Source: Phallusia mammillata
Taxonomy: Eukaryota > Chordata > Ascidiacea > Phlebobranchia > Ascidiidae
Length of the DNA stretch: 64,000 bases
NCBI GenBank assembly: GCA_003260075.1
Contig: QLIY01000077.1
Location: forward strand, 186,001-250,000
Direction of reading: 5' to 3'
Within the stretch, counting starts at the first letter, position 1, and each line of letters starts with the position of its first letter. The notes beneath the pieces are model-generated. The model saw nothing but the letters and a program-made list of their open reading frames with translations, was not told the DNA's origin and did no database searches. The translations under genes were made by a program, and so were the position numbers. Positions 19,482-32,516 of the stretch are shown piece by piece.

Positions 19482-22400
19482 ATGAATGGTCGAAGCAGAA
19501 ATAATGGACTTCCGAAGTCCAGGTCATCGACTGAATTTGATCTCACCTTCAAGGTAAATGATACAAGTTGACAAAAGTGTAACATTTAAAATAAGCCATG
19601 TGCCGCTTTGGAACTGTATTCTGACTTGGTATAATATCTGTCATATCGTATGTTACATATGGCAGGTGATTGTAATTTTTTCTTGTACAATTTTTTTTCT
19701 CTTTCATTGGTGTAGTAAAATTTGTTGCCTCGCTGTTTTGGGTCGCGCGTCAAAACCATGGTTCCAGATGTACCAAATGTACCAAAAATACACAAAAAGT
19801 TCTAAAAATTCATAATTTGTGAAACTGTTTTAGGTCATGTTAATTGGAGATTCTGGTGTGGGAAAAACTTGTTTACTTGTCCGTTACAAAGACGGCGGAT
19901 TCCTAGGTGGCAATTTTATTTCAACTGTTGGTGTTGATTTCAAGAATAAAATTGTTACAGTGGAGGACAAACGAATCAAATTGCAGATATGGGACACAGC
20001 AGGTATAAGTATAGTTGAATTAAATAATTTTATTTGTGGTGAAAGTTGCTAGAGCACCAATCTAAATAAATATAGTCTGTAAAACTATACCGGTAATCAC
20101 AGTAAGCCAGGCCCATTGAAGGCGTCATACTGAATCAGCTGGTCAAATCAGCATTCCCATATGACAAGGCGTAGGCTAAAAAATCTGTGGGATTTAAACC
20201 AATGACAGGAGTCTTTCCGGGACTCGCACTCTATCAACTGAGCTATGCAGGCTTAGCAGTGAACCCATCAAAAGCAGAATCACAAACACCATTGCCTGCC
20301 TTGTATGCTGCACATGTCAGCTTTGTAGTATACTGGTAATCAATTACAAAAAGGTGCCCACAGAAATGGTTATCCCATGTTGCTGAATAATATGTTTGTC
20401 CGACTTAGGTCAAGAAAGGTTTCGCAGTATGACCCATGGATTTTTCCGTGACGCACATGCCCTAATCCTTGTCTACGATATCTGCAATGCTGCTTCCTTT
20501 TCAAATGTCATGGGCTGGATGAGTGACATACGAAGACATGCGGCACCCAAAGTCACCTTAATGCTGGTTGGAAATAAATCAGATTGTTCAGCAAAACGTG
20601 AAGTAAGTTTTGGCATTGAGTTCCAACTTTTAATAAACAGAAAGTATATTAACAAACTTGTGTTGTGGCAGTCAGAAATACCAAACTAAATTGTTAAATT
20701 ATCAATTTTTAGCCATGGTTATACTATCTCATGCTTGAGAGAATTAAATCAAAATGTAGGGGGAGGGAGATTATAAATCAATACTCCAGCTGGAAGCAAA
20801 AAGTACATATTATTTGCATATTGTTGGCAACGTTTGTTGTTATTTTCATTTTTTAGGGGGGTAGCTTGGTCACAATTTTACACAAAACTGAGAGTTTGAG
20901 TTACGTTTGAATGAACAATTTTTCACATTTATTGCAATTCAATTTTTTTTAAGCAAAAATATTGATTTAATTGCACAGAAAATATCATCATCCAAACTAC
21001 AATTTTTTCAACATGTATGTATACACATTTTTGTTAATTCCTTTTCAAACGTGATATGTTTCATTCCACACATGGTTGAAGTCTAAGCAGTGGGATGCCG
21101 CTTGTTCAAACAACTCCCTTTTAACGCGTCACTACTCTAGTATCACAAATATGCTTGAAGTAGTTTTGTTTGTATAAACGCCCATTGTATAGATATGTGA
21201 TATTTTTGAACACAGCAAACATTACTCAATAGTTTGTACATGTAGACTTTTTGCAATATTTGTAACATTATGTCTACCTTATGCGTATTTATAGATACAT
21301 CTATTGTTAAAATAGTCTAATGACTCGTACCCCTATATTTTGGTACTTGCCTACATAAAAATATCCGTAATAAAGACCAAAAATAGCAAATATTTAACTA
21401 ACTAGTGAAAAATGAGTAACTTTTATATATGATATGATTAATTTTTGTGTAAACACATTTTAAATAAAATAGTATTGTACATATTTTTGTGTCACTGTTA
21501 ACTATAACTCGAATAGAATAAGTTTTACCTGTTTGTGAATTGATAGAAATTTTATTGAAGAGGGATTAACAATACTCAAAAAGCCTTTCAAAGCATTTCT
21601 GTTTTTCTCTGCCATAACAGTTCAATATCAATTGTCCAGCTGACAAAAATATTGATTTTTTCATCTGTGGTCACTGTAAGGCAGGTTTTAAATGGGGCAT
21701 TTGGGAATATATTCCCTACAGAAAAAGCAATTGATTTCTATTTCGATCAAATTATATATAAATAATGAATGATTTGAAACTTTTATATTGAGCTGGAACT
21801 CTTTTAAAACCTCAAAAGCCCCTTGATTGATTTTACACTTAGTTGTATCCTTTTGCAATTATAAGCTTCCGAATAATTTTGCTTCATCCAAAACATATAA
21901 ATGTAATATATTAAGAAAAAATAATTAAGGTTGTACTATCTTAGTTTTAAACAATGCGTGCAAAGTTGTTCATGAACTTACTGTGCTTCAGTGATTTTGA
22001 AATGATTTGCTACTTCAGTTACCCTTTGTGTTTCACCCCTTGTTGAAGTCCCCTAGCAGAAGTGCTATCTTTATTTTTCATTAAGATTTGAAGACCTAAG
22101 AAAAGATCACATTATAAATTCAAGTGTGGTGATGTTAACAAAAGTTTTGTACAAGTAAAAACGAAAATGAAAACCAACCAAAATTTGAAAAAATCCAACC
22201 AAAATACCAAACATGCGTATATCATCAGCCTGAAGTACAATATATGTTTTAAATGCTGATAAGTTCTGTGTTTTTTGGGCCCACTTAAATTGTTTTGCCA
22301 AAAAAAATGTTGGAAATGTGTTTATTCCCATATAAAAACAGCTCCTTGTAAAGAATTATTTGTGTTTAAAATGTTGAATAAAATTGCATTATTTGTTTAT

Positions 22401-22648
22401 GTATATAGGTACTCTATCGTGACGGTGAAAGACTAGCACAAGAAAACAACATTGCATTCCTTGAAACAAGTGCAAAAACTGGTTCGAATGTTGATGTGGC
22501 ATTTATGGGAGTCGCAAAGGAGCTTTTCCAGAAATCACTGACTGCTGCAGACTATATTGGAACCCACAGGGACCCTAACAACAAGTTTAATCTTAAAGAT
22601 TACATTGAAACTGAAAAAGAGCCGGCAGGATGTTGTGGCAGAAGATAA
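19482..22648 (+). CDS. RAB26: Rab GTPase of the Rab26/Rab37 group
   Basis: Four exons join in phase: 19482-19553, 19834-20002, 20409-20602 and 22409-22648, giving 224 aa. The ATG at 19482 gives an N-terminal basic/serine tail then EFDLTFK. Motifs: P loop GDSGVGKT (29-36), WDTAGQERF in switch II, NKSD for guanine recognition, ETSAK, and a C-terminal CC-GRR for double geranylgeranylation. The effector region [15 protein letters not shown] and the [11 protein letters not shown] stretch match Rab26/37 more than Rab8/10/3. Family knowledge: these Rabs act on secretory granules and, for Rab26, on synaptic vesicle autophagy. All catalytic residues, including the switch II Gln, are present. Which of the two paralogues it represents cannot be settled by eye; many invertebrates have a single gene. 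Confidence 0.9.
20185..20253 (-). repeat. tRNA-like sequence, probably a pseudogene or SINE head
   Basis: The minus strand shows an A box (TAGCTCAGTTGATAGAG), a 5-bp anticodon-like stem (GAGTC and GACTC) around a 7-base loop, and a B box (GGTTTAAATCC), followed by a T run. The T stem pairs poorly and loop position 33 is C instead of U, so it is unlikely to be a working tRNA. It lies in Rab intron 2, on the opposite strand. Confidence 0.5.
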
Positions 22649-22757
22649 AGGTTCAAAATATGTCAAAGGCATTAGTACATAAAGGCTCAAATACAACTTA
22701 AGAAAAGAACTAATTTTTGGTTGTATGTTTTGAGTAAGTCCATGAAGTGGGTAAAGC

Positions 22758-22936
22758 CAGTGGTGGGATTCAAAGTTTTTGTCAGTCGGTCCTGTCACAA
22801 AACTTCCATTTTTTGGCTGATTTTGTTACAAAAGTCCATTGACAGTAAACAGTAATGCTAACTGGTTAGCTGATCTCATAAAATTTTGTGAGACGGTTCT
22901 GTAGAACCGGTGCGAACCGGCTGAATCCCACCACTG
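22758..22936. mobile_element. hAT MITE, family 1, copy 2
   Basis: 179 bp with the same ends as the copy at 18687. The flanks ggtaaagc and agtaaaaa share only five positions, so this insertion looks older. It starts 110 bases after the Rab stop codon and may lie in its 3' untranslated region. Confidence 0.75.
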
Positions 22937-23645
22937 AGTAAAAACATCACTTGATAGGTGGTGACTGTTCAAAATGTTTTAATCCACAATTATGGCATTT
23001 TGGTTTCTTCTTGCAAACATTGTGTTTTACATGTGTGTGGTTGATATGTATATGTTATCAAACTGTAAGATACAAGCTTGCATAAAATATTTTACAGGGC
23101 AAATGTGCTTTTGTTTTCTGTAATTTGCTAAACCCTTGTCAACCAGCAATACACAAAACTCAGAAATTTTCTTATTTCCTTCCAGGATTTTTTTGTGCAA
23201 TTGGGTGAAAACTGCCTAAAGCAAAATTTGAAAACCATTAAAGTTGCTGTTTGTTAGTATTGCATCCAAACATATCATAATTGTCATCAGTAGGCTTTGT
23301 ATTGTGTGTATTCGGCACTATCTGTATTATCTTAGTCTTCAATCATGAATTCTTATGACAATCAGTATGTTCAGATAATTCGTCATATTCATTTGGTGAT
23401 TTTGTTGTACATTTTCAGTATTTTATGGGTTTTTTAGCTTTTGTGTAAAGTTGTTTTCCTAATATCAAAAACATCACCATTTACAACACAAAGTATTTTA
23501 CCATTTTATAGTCTGCTATTGTGATGATACCAAACTAAAAAGTTATCTTTTGTAGTCATTTTACATCTAATTTTGTTCGTAAATGTTAGCCAAGAGGCCA
23601 TAACAGAATAATAGAAAAAATATAATCTGCTAATATCATCTAAGC

Positions 23646-23876
23646 CAGTGTGTCCCAACCTTAATCAACTAATTCCTTGCCTAACAATTCAAAACATTTG
23701 TATTCCTCCCCAATAGACTACATAGTAGTTGCTCAACCATGCAAAGATCATTCAAAATTTGGTCTTTTATCAAATTCACAGGTTATATTCTCAAAACTTG
23801 TATTCACAAACCACATTTATTTAAAAGGAAAATTTCTCCCTTTAAGTTTAAATTTTGTCCCGGTTGGGAACCACTG
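23646..23876. mobile_element. hAT MITE, family 2, complete copy
   Basis: Ends CAGTGTGTCCCAACC and GGTTGGGAACCACTG are flanked by atctaagc and atctaggc (7 of 8 identical). The interior (aatagactacatagtag, gcaaagatcat) is shared with degenerate copies in Argonaute introns at 43898 and 49528. Confidence 0.85.
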
Positions 23877-24857
23877 ATCTAGGCATTAGAACGAATTTTT
23901 CTTTATTTTTTTGGTAAACCCCATTCGGCAATGTCTTCCAACTGTTTCTATTGAAATCCTTGTAAATTCATCAAAGGTGCTTGTTGTTCAGTTCGTTGCT
24001 TGTACAGTTCATCACTTGCTGTTCATATCTCTTCACAAGTTGCAAACTTCCATATGTGCTTCTGTTCACTGTGCATTAAGTCAAGTGCAACACATACCCT
24101 CAACTTGTAGGGCATGTTTAATAACCCGAATATTTCTATTTGCTGTTGTGTTGAGGAAATGTCAAGACTCTTAGATTTCGTTGTTGTAAATGTCATGTTG
24201 TTTTACATCTTTTTGTGTGAACCTGTCCAAAATGTTTTGATACTGCGCTTTTATTGTTGCCGCTTTTCAAACATTTTGTTCCTATCCATCCATATCCAAC
24301 AATTTTGAAACAGATTATAGTGACTTGATGTCAGGTACTTTCCGAAATTATCTAATCATTAGTTTCAAGAAACAAGTTTATTGTGTTTTGGCAATTTTGT
24401 TGGAGTGAGACACAAAATCTAAATAGTTTAGGAAATGTGTTGTATACTGTTTATGTGCTATATATTATGTTTATATGCTTTACCATATATTGCAATGTAT
24501 TGGGTCAATGCAATTAGTTTTTCTGTAATAATAATTATACTTTCCATTCATTTATGTTACAATATCCATAAGTAAACCTTGGGTAATCCGGATCTTTGCC
24601 TAATCCGGACAAACGTTTGCTGTTTTAACACAGCATATCTGTATCTTGTAGTTTTCCAAGTCATATTAGCACATAACTGATAAACTAAAATCTCAAATCG
24701 CTCTTCCATTTTTGGTTGCTGTAAATTTGCACATTTTGTGTTGAGAACTCGTTTTATCTGTCATTTGTACAATGTTTGCGTCGTTGCTTTTGCACATGGT
24801 ATGTTATTGTACATTTTGCCTGACATTTAAGTGGTGCATGTTCGCAAACACGCGCAA

Positions 24858-24883
24858 ATATATACATATATATATATATATAT
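24858..24883. repeat. TA dinucleotide microsatellite
   Basis: About 25 bases of nearly pure TA repeat. Confidence 0.8.
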
Positions 24884-25138
24884 CCTCCGCTATACAACAA
24901 TACATATTGGTCACTAACATATATTACGGATCTTGACTTAACCGAACGTCCAATAAGCAGAGCGCGACAGGAGAACAAGTGGCGCCACCCAGTGTCGTGG
25001 TTAAAATATCATAGCGACACTATTGCACTAAAACAATCACCAAGTGGAAAAAGGCAGTGCAACGTTAAATCGTCATGGAGCTCAAAGCAGTGAAAGACAC
25101 AATTGGTGGATGATGGCTAAATACGCCGCAGCTACACC

Positions 25139-25369
25139 GTAGTGCGACAGAGGCTTACAAAAATTCAGGTTGGCGCATTTTGTGGGTAAAAACTACTCTG
25201 TGTGGGTGGGCTTGACGTTTGCGTGACTTGAGTTGAGTTGAGTTTATTTCCCCCCCCCCCGTAGTGCGACAGAGGCTTACAAAAATTCAGGTTGGCGCAT
25301 TTTGTGGTAAAAAACTACTCTGTGTGGGTGGGCTTGACGTTTGCGTGACTTGTTGATAAGTTGTAATAA
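25139..25369. repeat. direct duplication around C run 25250-25260
   Basis: About 85 bases (gtagtgcgacagaggc onward) are on both sides. The left copy then carries a unique tail (agttgagttgagttta) before the Cs, while the right copy begins exactly at the duplicated sequence. This asymmetry is what joining the ends of two overlapping contigs would leave. Confidence 0.85.
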
Positions 25370-25478
25370 AAGTGAGCGACTCCAGCGTATTAGTTATGTT
25401 TATATCGTTTGGTGAACGAAACATAACAACGCAATTGCACTGAAACATGTACCAGGGCGGAAACAGTTGCCAAACATT

Positions 25479-25611
25479 ATGGAACTTCATACTTCAACCA
25501 TGGCTAAACGCGCCCAACTACACCTACAACCGCTTATAGACATGCAGCGTGAAGTCGCTACAAGGGCAACTGTTAATTATACTGACAAAATTCATGCCAG
25601 GACACGAGTAG
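25479..25611 (+). CDS. possible first coding exon, unknown gene
   Basis: From ATG at 25479 the plus strand is open (MELHTSTMAKRAQLHL, QPLIDMQREVATRATV and onward) to a GTATAT donor after 25611. Its base composition is less AT rich than the surroundings. No in-phase second exon found. Low confidence. Confidence 0.2.
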
Positions 25612-26001
25612 GTATATCCATTTTAAACGCATTTTTTCATTTTAATTGCACAGTTTATTCGGATTAGCTTTTTCAACATGCACGGAATTCTTATTGGTCA
25701 CACTTTCCGGCAGCCTTTTTTACACCAAAACCAATGTAACAAATAAACTATAAATTGCTTTCTTATAATCATATATACTGAATGTAACAAATAAATATGG
25801 TCGGTGCATGTTTTGGGGTCAAAGTATCTGACAAAAGCTACATCAAGGTCAAGTCGTGGTCAATTACTATAACATACGTTGCAAAGGATGTATAACTTCC
25901 TGAAGCAAACCCGACGCAAGTCCAACACTATTTCCTACGCATATTGGATTTGTATAAAGCAATAATGTAATTGTACTGAGGAAGCCATAAGGGTAATGTG
26001 T

Positions 26002-26126
26002 ACAACGCATTGACAACATTTTGGACCAAGTGACTTGAGGCTGTTTGGGCAGTAACTCCCCCCCCCCACAACGCATTGACAACATTTTGGACCAAGTGAC
26101 TTGAGGCTGTTTGGGACAGTAACTGT
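26002..26126. repeat. direct duplication around C run 26058-26067
   Basis: About 56 bases (acaacgcattgacaac onward) repeat with a single inserted base in the right copy. Confidence 0.85.
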
Positions 26127-29106
26127 TGCAGGTTTTGTTGGTAAAAAGGAGTTAAACTGTTTGATACGCGCTAGGAATCTACCGCAGCATTTGTGCATTA
26201 AGTTAAAGACACAATTCATGGGAAACTGGTGGGTTGACAGTATAGGAAGTTTGCTTGTAGTTTGGCGCTTAAAGGAAAAATATTTAAATCTATTTCAATA
26301 CAATGTACCAAGTTGGTCAAGGGGTAAGGTATGCAATAGTTGCAGTGAAATCCTGTAAACACAAAATTAAGTTTATTTCGCTTTGTGGCAGGGTTCATCC
26401 AGATCTAATAGACTTAATTAAAAAGCAGGTCTAAATAGTCTGGCCAAATGTAGCGATTGTCAACCAAAAATTGTAGCTGATTTCAACTGTGTTTAAACGG
26501 CAGATGACACCTTACATTTGTTTTCTGTATGAATTAATGGTATTATGTAACTAATATTATGGTGTGCTATATAACGGTGCGAAATAATGTGTTAGTATTC
26601 ATTCTGTTGGTAACATATTGACAATAAAATGTGATAAACCCTATCAACGAGAAAACCGCTTTGTTTCCAAGCTCTTAAAACAAAAAAGGTTTAAAGCCGG
26701 GGGCAGTACCCAATTGCCACACCTCTCTCTAATCTCCATTGGCGAGTTGTTAATAACAGCACAGCGTTTAGAGCACGAGGTTTTGACTCAGCTTATATTG
26801 AATATACGTTTTCAGCACAGACTAAGATAAGCAATGTTACGGTTTCAATCTAAGGGGAAGTTTCTCATTAATCCTACACAACGAGGTGTCCTTTGCGTCA
26901 CGTCCGCGTAGTCCTTTGCTCACAGTTATCCGATTCCACAGAGCGCACAAGTGTCAACAAATGCGGATACTATATCGGTTACATTTAGTTTAATACATGC
27001 AACAGTTTGGTGCAGAAGAAATGACAGAAAGTGCAAGGGCAGAAGGAATGGCGAAGGCAGAACATACAAGTGAAAATCGGTGCAAAAGAAATGTCAGAGA
27101 GTTGATTATCTAGCAAGCTTTGTGTGGAAATCTATGCTCATAATTGTGTTGCGTTGTCCAATTTTTGTAAAAGCTCTGAAAAAGATACAGAAATGAACAA
27201 AGCTACAGGGCCTTCAAGCTTGTTTCTTGTAATCAATTCGCTTGTAAAAATATCTCAATTAAGAATAGTGTCTAATATCAAAATGTGGAAACATCAACCA
27301 GCAGGACATAACGTAGCTTTCGGGCATTAAAAGGCTCCTTTGAAAAGCTTTGTCTGTCAATACGGTTAAAAAAGTTCACCAAGCGAAATAGACTCAAATT
27401 AAATTAAAACACCTGCGTAAAATTGTTGTAAAAAACACTGCTTTAAACTGATAACTTTGATCTCTTTGATTTTTGACGATTCGGCAAAACGATAAGCCTA
27501 CGCTCCAAACAAAAGTCATTGTTTCGTTGCATTAGCAATTAGCCCCGCTGTTTAGATGTCGTTAATAAGGTCCATATGGTGACGGAAAATGTAAATAGCA
27601 ACCCTAACGAACGACTTACGGCTTGCCGAATCATCAAAGTGTTATTGTAAGCTGGATTATGACAGTTCAATTCAGTTTAGGCCAGTGGTACAAGACAATG
27701 CTTTGCGCAACTGTACGATTACAGATTTTGCAAGCTTCGAGATATACCTACCCACGAATATGTGCAGAATGTTAAGGGACTTGGTATTTAAATTATATTT
27801 TTATTCAGTTGCTTTCACACTTGGTTGCACAAAGCTCGTTCTGATACGCGTTAATAGCTGCTTGAGGCAAGTGTGTGGTGTTGGCAGACCTAGCAGTTGT
27901 TTCGTGTATACTTCTCAGCTTTAGTAACATGTTGAAAGAAATAACGACACCACCAAGAACAGTTCCTAATGCCGGAAGTTGGTGCGCATTTATATGTGAA
28001 AGCCAAGCTCTCCGCTAAAAGATTTACAGTTACTCCTGTTAAAATACAGTGCTGCCTCGATATCTATTTGGGAGCAGGTTTTTATGAAAACAACTGAATA
28101 AGTAAAAAAGGGATAATTGAATTCGTACAATAAAGCGCACCTCCAGCATGCCTTCACCAAAACAAACGTTTTTTCTAAGTTTAACATTGCCTTTTCAATA
28201 CAAACCTTTCTCAAGATTGCAAGATATAGGATCATTTTTACCAATGCATTAAAGATTGAAACATAAAGTTTACAGTACAAGGTTTTGTACTTTGTTTTTA
28301 CAATATTGTCATCTCATAAAACCGTTTATTATCCGACCGGATAATCAAATACTGGTTTACTGAAGTACGGATAATGGGGAAAGCTGAGTGGGAGAAGAAA
28401 GTTTTTGTATCTTTTGCAACAAAAACGTTCTCAGTAAACCGTGTTTGTTTTGTTATGCAGAGTCTTCTTCAAAAACGTTTATCGCAGACCAACAATGTTT
28501 TGAATTTTTTAAGTAAACAATCGCTTAAGGATTCTTATTTAGGAATAACGGCTGTGAATCATGCGCGCGCTTTACTGGAAAAGCTTTGCGGCAAAACGTG
28601 CCCATTTGAATTTAGTTTCCGGGTAATACGTCCGTTCGTGCAAGGTAACCATTTCTTACAACGCGAATGTACATCCATAAACAAAAATGCGTAAGACGAC
28701 GCATTCTTTAAGCCGCAAATGTTGATTTTCCTTACTTAGCGTTTTAGGTCAGAGAGGTCGTTTTTAAAGTTGACTATAGTTTATTTTTAAACTTTGAGAA
28801 CATTTTACCCTTTCGTTGTGAAAAGATTAATTATCGATGTTTTCAAGGCAATTATGTTGTAGTTTAAATACGCCATTGTAAACTTTGCAAGCCTATATTT
28901 GGGCAATGCCTTTGTATTGGGTTCAAATTACAATGTATGTTCACATACTGAAGTCTGATATTTTATTTTTACTGTTTTTACCTAATTCTGTTTTCTTTCA
29001 AGCATGTGCAGACAAAAATTATTAAATCTGCTTACATTAACCAAAACTTTTAAGAAAGTCTTTCGTCAAGGAATCTAGTTCTACGGTAGCCTGGTTCCAA
29101 GCAAAT

Positions 29107-30896
29107 ATGGCGACTGCTGGAAATGCACAATCCCTAAATTTAAGCAGCATCGTACAGTCTGTACAAAAAACAGTTGTTGCAACTACTACTACTCCAGCAA
29201 ACATTGCTGCTCATCTTAATTTGACGCCACTAATGATGCTTGTAGCAGTGCTGACAATTATTCTAGTGTGCTGCGTCTGTCTCGTTTCCTATAATTCAGT
29301 TTTAAAGCAAAGACAGCAACGTGAAATCGGCTCAAAGCATATTTCCTATGGAGTAACCGGTGAAGAATTCCTTTCAACAAGCATCATTGTTCGACTTTGT
29401 GGGTAAGTGTGTTGTTGCGTCACACTCTGTTTGTTATTATTTTTTTGATCGGGGACTAGTTTTTTTTCCATTTTTTGACCTGGTATATTAACCAATACAT
29501 GTATGGTACTGCATTTTGTTTACGCACATCTTGAAGCAACAAACATAGTAACACATTGCCTTGGGATTAGTGTTTCAAAAAAATAGGTAAAATCTTTTAG
29601 ATCTGCAAAGAATAAACCGATTAGGGGCCTCTGATGTAGGATAGAAAAGTGTATTGCGTGTTCGCGAATAGCTCTTCCGGATTCTACTTGCAGCAATAGG
29701 CCAGACTTTTGGTTAGTTTGTTTATTCAGTAGCCACCAACAGCAAAGCAATTTAGATCGTGGCCAGACGTAGCATGATTCTACGTAAAGCCGAATCGAAT
29801 ATTATAATGAATTGTCACAATCACATGACTTGAGGTTCCACGTTATTTAACAGGTGAAAAAACATCTCATTTGCATGTAAAATAGCTGGCAGCAAAATGT
29901 TGAACATGAATCACCAACATGCGACCTGCACTCCCAGATGTGGCCCTAGAGCAGTGTTTCTTAACCTTTTTTGCGCTCGTACCATTTGAGCTTTCTTAAA
30001 ATTTTCTCGTACCCCCTGTCTAAAATGGCCGACAGAAGTAAATAAAATTGTAACAATAGGAATTAAACTCAGTGTATAACTTGGGTGTTGAATGCATGCA
30101 TGAAAACAGTATTGTAAGTAGTACAAAACTAACCCGTTCTAGAAACTGTATGTAATAAAGTAACTTGTTACGCATTCTTCACTAATAGGCCTAAATAGCA
30201 TATAGTTTCACCCTGCATGTCGTACCCTCTGCTTCGTACCCTCTGAATTTTATTTTTTCAAACGTTTTTATCGCCGCACGTTAAAAATGGTCAATTCATC
30301 ATTGTGATACGTAGGAACAAAAAATGAAATAATACGAACTAAGTCCGATTATGCTCAAAGCGTGAACTTTTTTAAAAAAACGTTCATTTTTGTGTGTGTT
30401 TTAGTTAAGCTTATATTTGCCAAATATCAAACTTATGTTGTCATTTACTTGGGAGCAATTTCACGTATACTCATATGTGTTGTCATTGAAGCCCGCGGCT
30501 CCTACAGCTAGTTCAAAAAGTGGCCTTGGACAAATTTTAACCTATAAGCCCCTGGCATGGAATAAACCATAGCGCCTGTTTATAAGACTGAATGCCTGAT
30601 GTTTTTAATAATTAATTTAACGTAGGTTTCGTCAATGTATGCGCCGAGACAACGATGAGGGTGACGACAACACAACAGTATCTCTTGGCGAGGACACGAC
30701 GCATTTTTTCCCGTCAAATCATGGCAACGAGCGCGATCCTCTGGTAAACCGAGATCTAAGGTCAAGCGATTATCAAGCATTCACGAACAATGGCGAAATT
30801 GATGACGACAGCGATGACGTCATATATTCAAGCCACCCGCCAACGCAAAGGACTTTGACTTCTAATGAAATTGTTGTTCATGATGCAACAAAATAG
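29107..30896 (+). CDS. single-pass membrane protein with acidic cytoplasmic tail, family unknown
   Basis: Two exons, 29107-29402 and 30626-30896, join in phase to 188 aa; GTAAGT donor and GTAG acceptor. The N-terminal part is Thr/Ser/Ala rich (VVATTTTPANIAAH), followed by one hydrophobic segment around residues 38-62 (LTPLMMLVAVLTIILVCC) and a juxtamembrane basic stretch (KQRQQR). The C-terminal half, mainly exon 2, is acidic and polar (RRDNDEGDDNTT, NNGEIDDDSDD) and ends in HDATK. There is no cleavable signal peptide, so a type III orientation with a short glycosylatable ectodomain is likely (inference). The start is in a good context (aaatATGG). I recognise no domain. The 1.2-kb intron contains a hAT-like end at 29952. 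Confidence 0.7.
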
Positions 30897-32516
30897 TAAA
30901 AGAGTTTGTTTGATCACATGAAAGTTTGAAACTTCTAATAATGTTAGATTAGGAGAAGTCCTGTGGAACTGATCAATTTGTGCCAGAACGGGCAGTATTG
31001 AGTTTTAAAGCGGGTGCTACCCCCCCCCCAAAGTTTGAAACTTCTAATAATGTTAGATTAGGAGAAGTCCTGTGGAAGTGATCAATTGGTGCCAGAACGG
31101 GCAGTATTGAGTTTTAAAGCGGGTGCTATACTGGTAAACATACATTAATTACCATATTCAAAAAGTTTTTCTTGAACATAAAAAAAATTATGTCGCGTCT
31201 GTTTTCGGCGACATAAATGCCAAGTGACGTCACACACTTTGCAATACGTAACAATTACAATATTTATTTCGTGTTAAGCTTTTTGTTCGTCTGCGGTAGC
31301 AATTAAAACCAGTGTTATAAAAAACTTTATAAGAATGAAATCTATACGCAAGCTTGGACTAACGACTTTGATGTAAGAAATTGTTCTTTTAATCTAACGG
31401 TTAGTATGAATTTAGCGTCATTTTCCGAATATATTACACAAATCTTGGCTATTGACTTGTTGAGACAAAAATTAACTTATAATTGACTATTTATTATTAT
31501 TCACACAAATTGTTATCTTTGTGTGTATTCTTTGCTTATTTTTTTGTTGTTGGCGAAAAGTCACTTCGCTTAACACCCTTGCTAAAATAAAGTGATGATG
31601 CATGCAAATTAGGTAAAGTTGCAAAAGTTTTTCTTGGCTTGGACACCAATTTACAACTTGCTTTTCTAAAGCCAAATGCCACACCATTGCGTTTTCAAAA
31701 ACGTTATCAATATTTCTTAGATGGAAACAAGATTTGTCAATGGGTGTCTATATATTGCCGGGTTAGAGTGAATGTGTTTAAAAAAAATGTTTAAAAACCA
31801 ACGAGCTTATAGACTCACAGTCTGGAAAATTTATTTCGTTATTACAGCGTTTGGAAAAAAAATAATCGCAAATGCGGACTATATTAGTATTTGTCATAAA
31901 ATCGCAATAATTTGGATATGCCCACAAAGATGAAAATCTAGGGGCTAACAAAACATGCCTAGACTTTGCAACATGGAAAGTGGGAAACTGTTTAGGACAA
32001 ACACTACAACAAACAGGATGTATTGGAATGATCAACGCGCTATGTATCTATTGCGAAATAACAAGTAAATAAACAAAAGTGCAGATTTTTACCAAAACAC
32101 CACGGTTTTCGTGGCAACTAGATTCTTGGTGTCAAATGAAAAAATAAGTATGATTTTCTAAAATCATAAGGCACCGATTCGATAAGAAACTTTCGAAAAG
32201 TGTCACGTGTACGTTTGCTGCGCAAAGTACATGTTCTCTTTAGATTTCAACCCTTGTTTGATAGCACCACTTAATATAAAGATCTGGGACTTTCGTACTT
32301 ATAAAGGTTATATAGTTGATACAAAATATCCCCAAACTGTGCATTTTCGTTTAAAAAGCTTTATAGGCGGCGTGCAAAGGTTGCTGTTTGCAAAGGCCTT
32401 CAGTGCTTAAATTCATAGAACGGCAAAAACTCCTTGTTCTACAGCGTTACATCAGCATGGCTTCAATGCCGACAAGCTTGTCTACACCCAGCATTAGGTT
32501 GACGCCCCCAGACCCC
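30897..32516. other. spacer with one C-run junction, no gene seen
   Basis: About 99 bases at 30921-31019 recur at 31030-31127 around C run 31020-31029; these fall just after the stop codon of the membrane-protein gene, so they are probably its 3' untranslated region in two alleles. The remainder to the CAPS2 stop codon shows no exon. A TGACGTCA lies at 31225. Confidence 0.55.

Larger units (their letters stand above)
22937..29106. other. 6.2 kb without a recognised gene
   Basis: AT-rich, with one hAT MITE, a TA microsatellite, two C-run junctions (25250-25260 and 26058-26067) and several short open frames. None has splice-site and phase support beyond the possible first exon at 25479-25611. 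A 106-codon plus-strand frame at 28374-28694 has no recognisable similarity. Confidence 0.5.

Noticed and set aside
28374-28694. 106-codon plus-strand frame
   Set aside because: No family resemblance, no Kozak or splice support; probably chance in AT-rich DNA.
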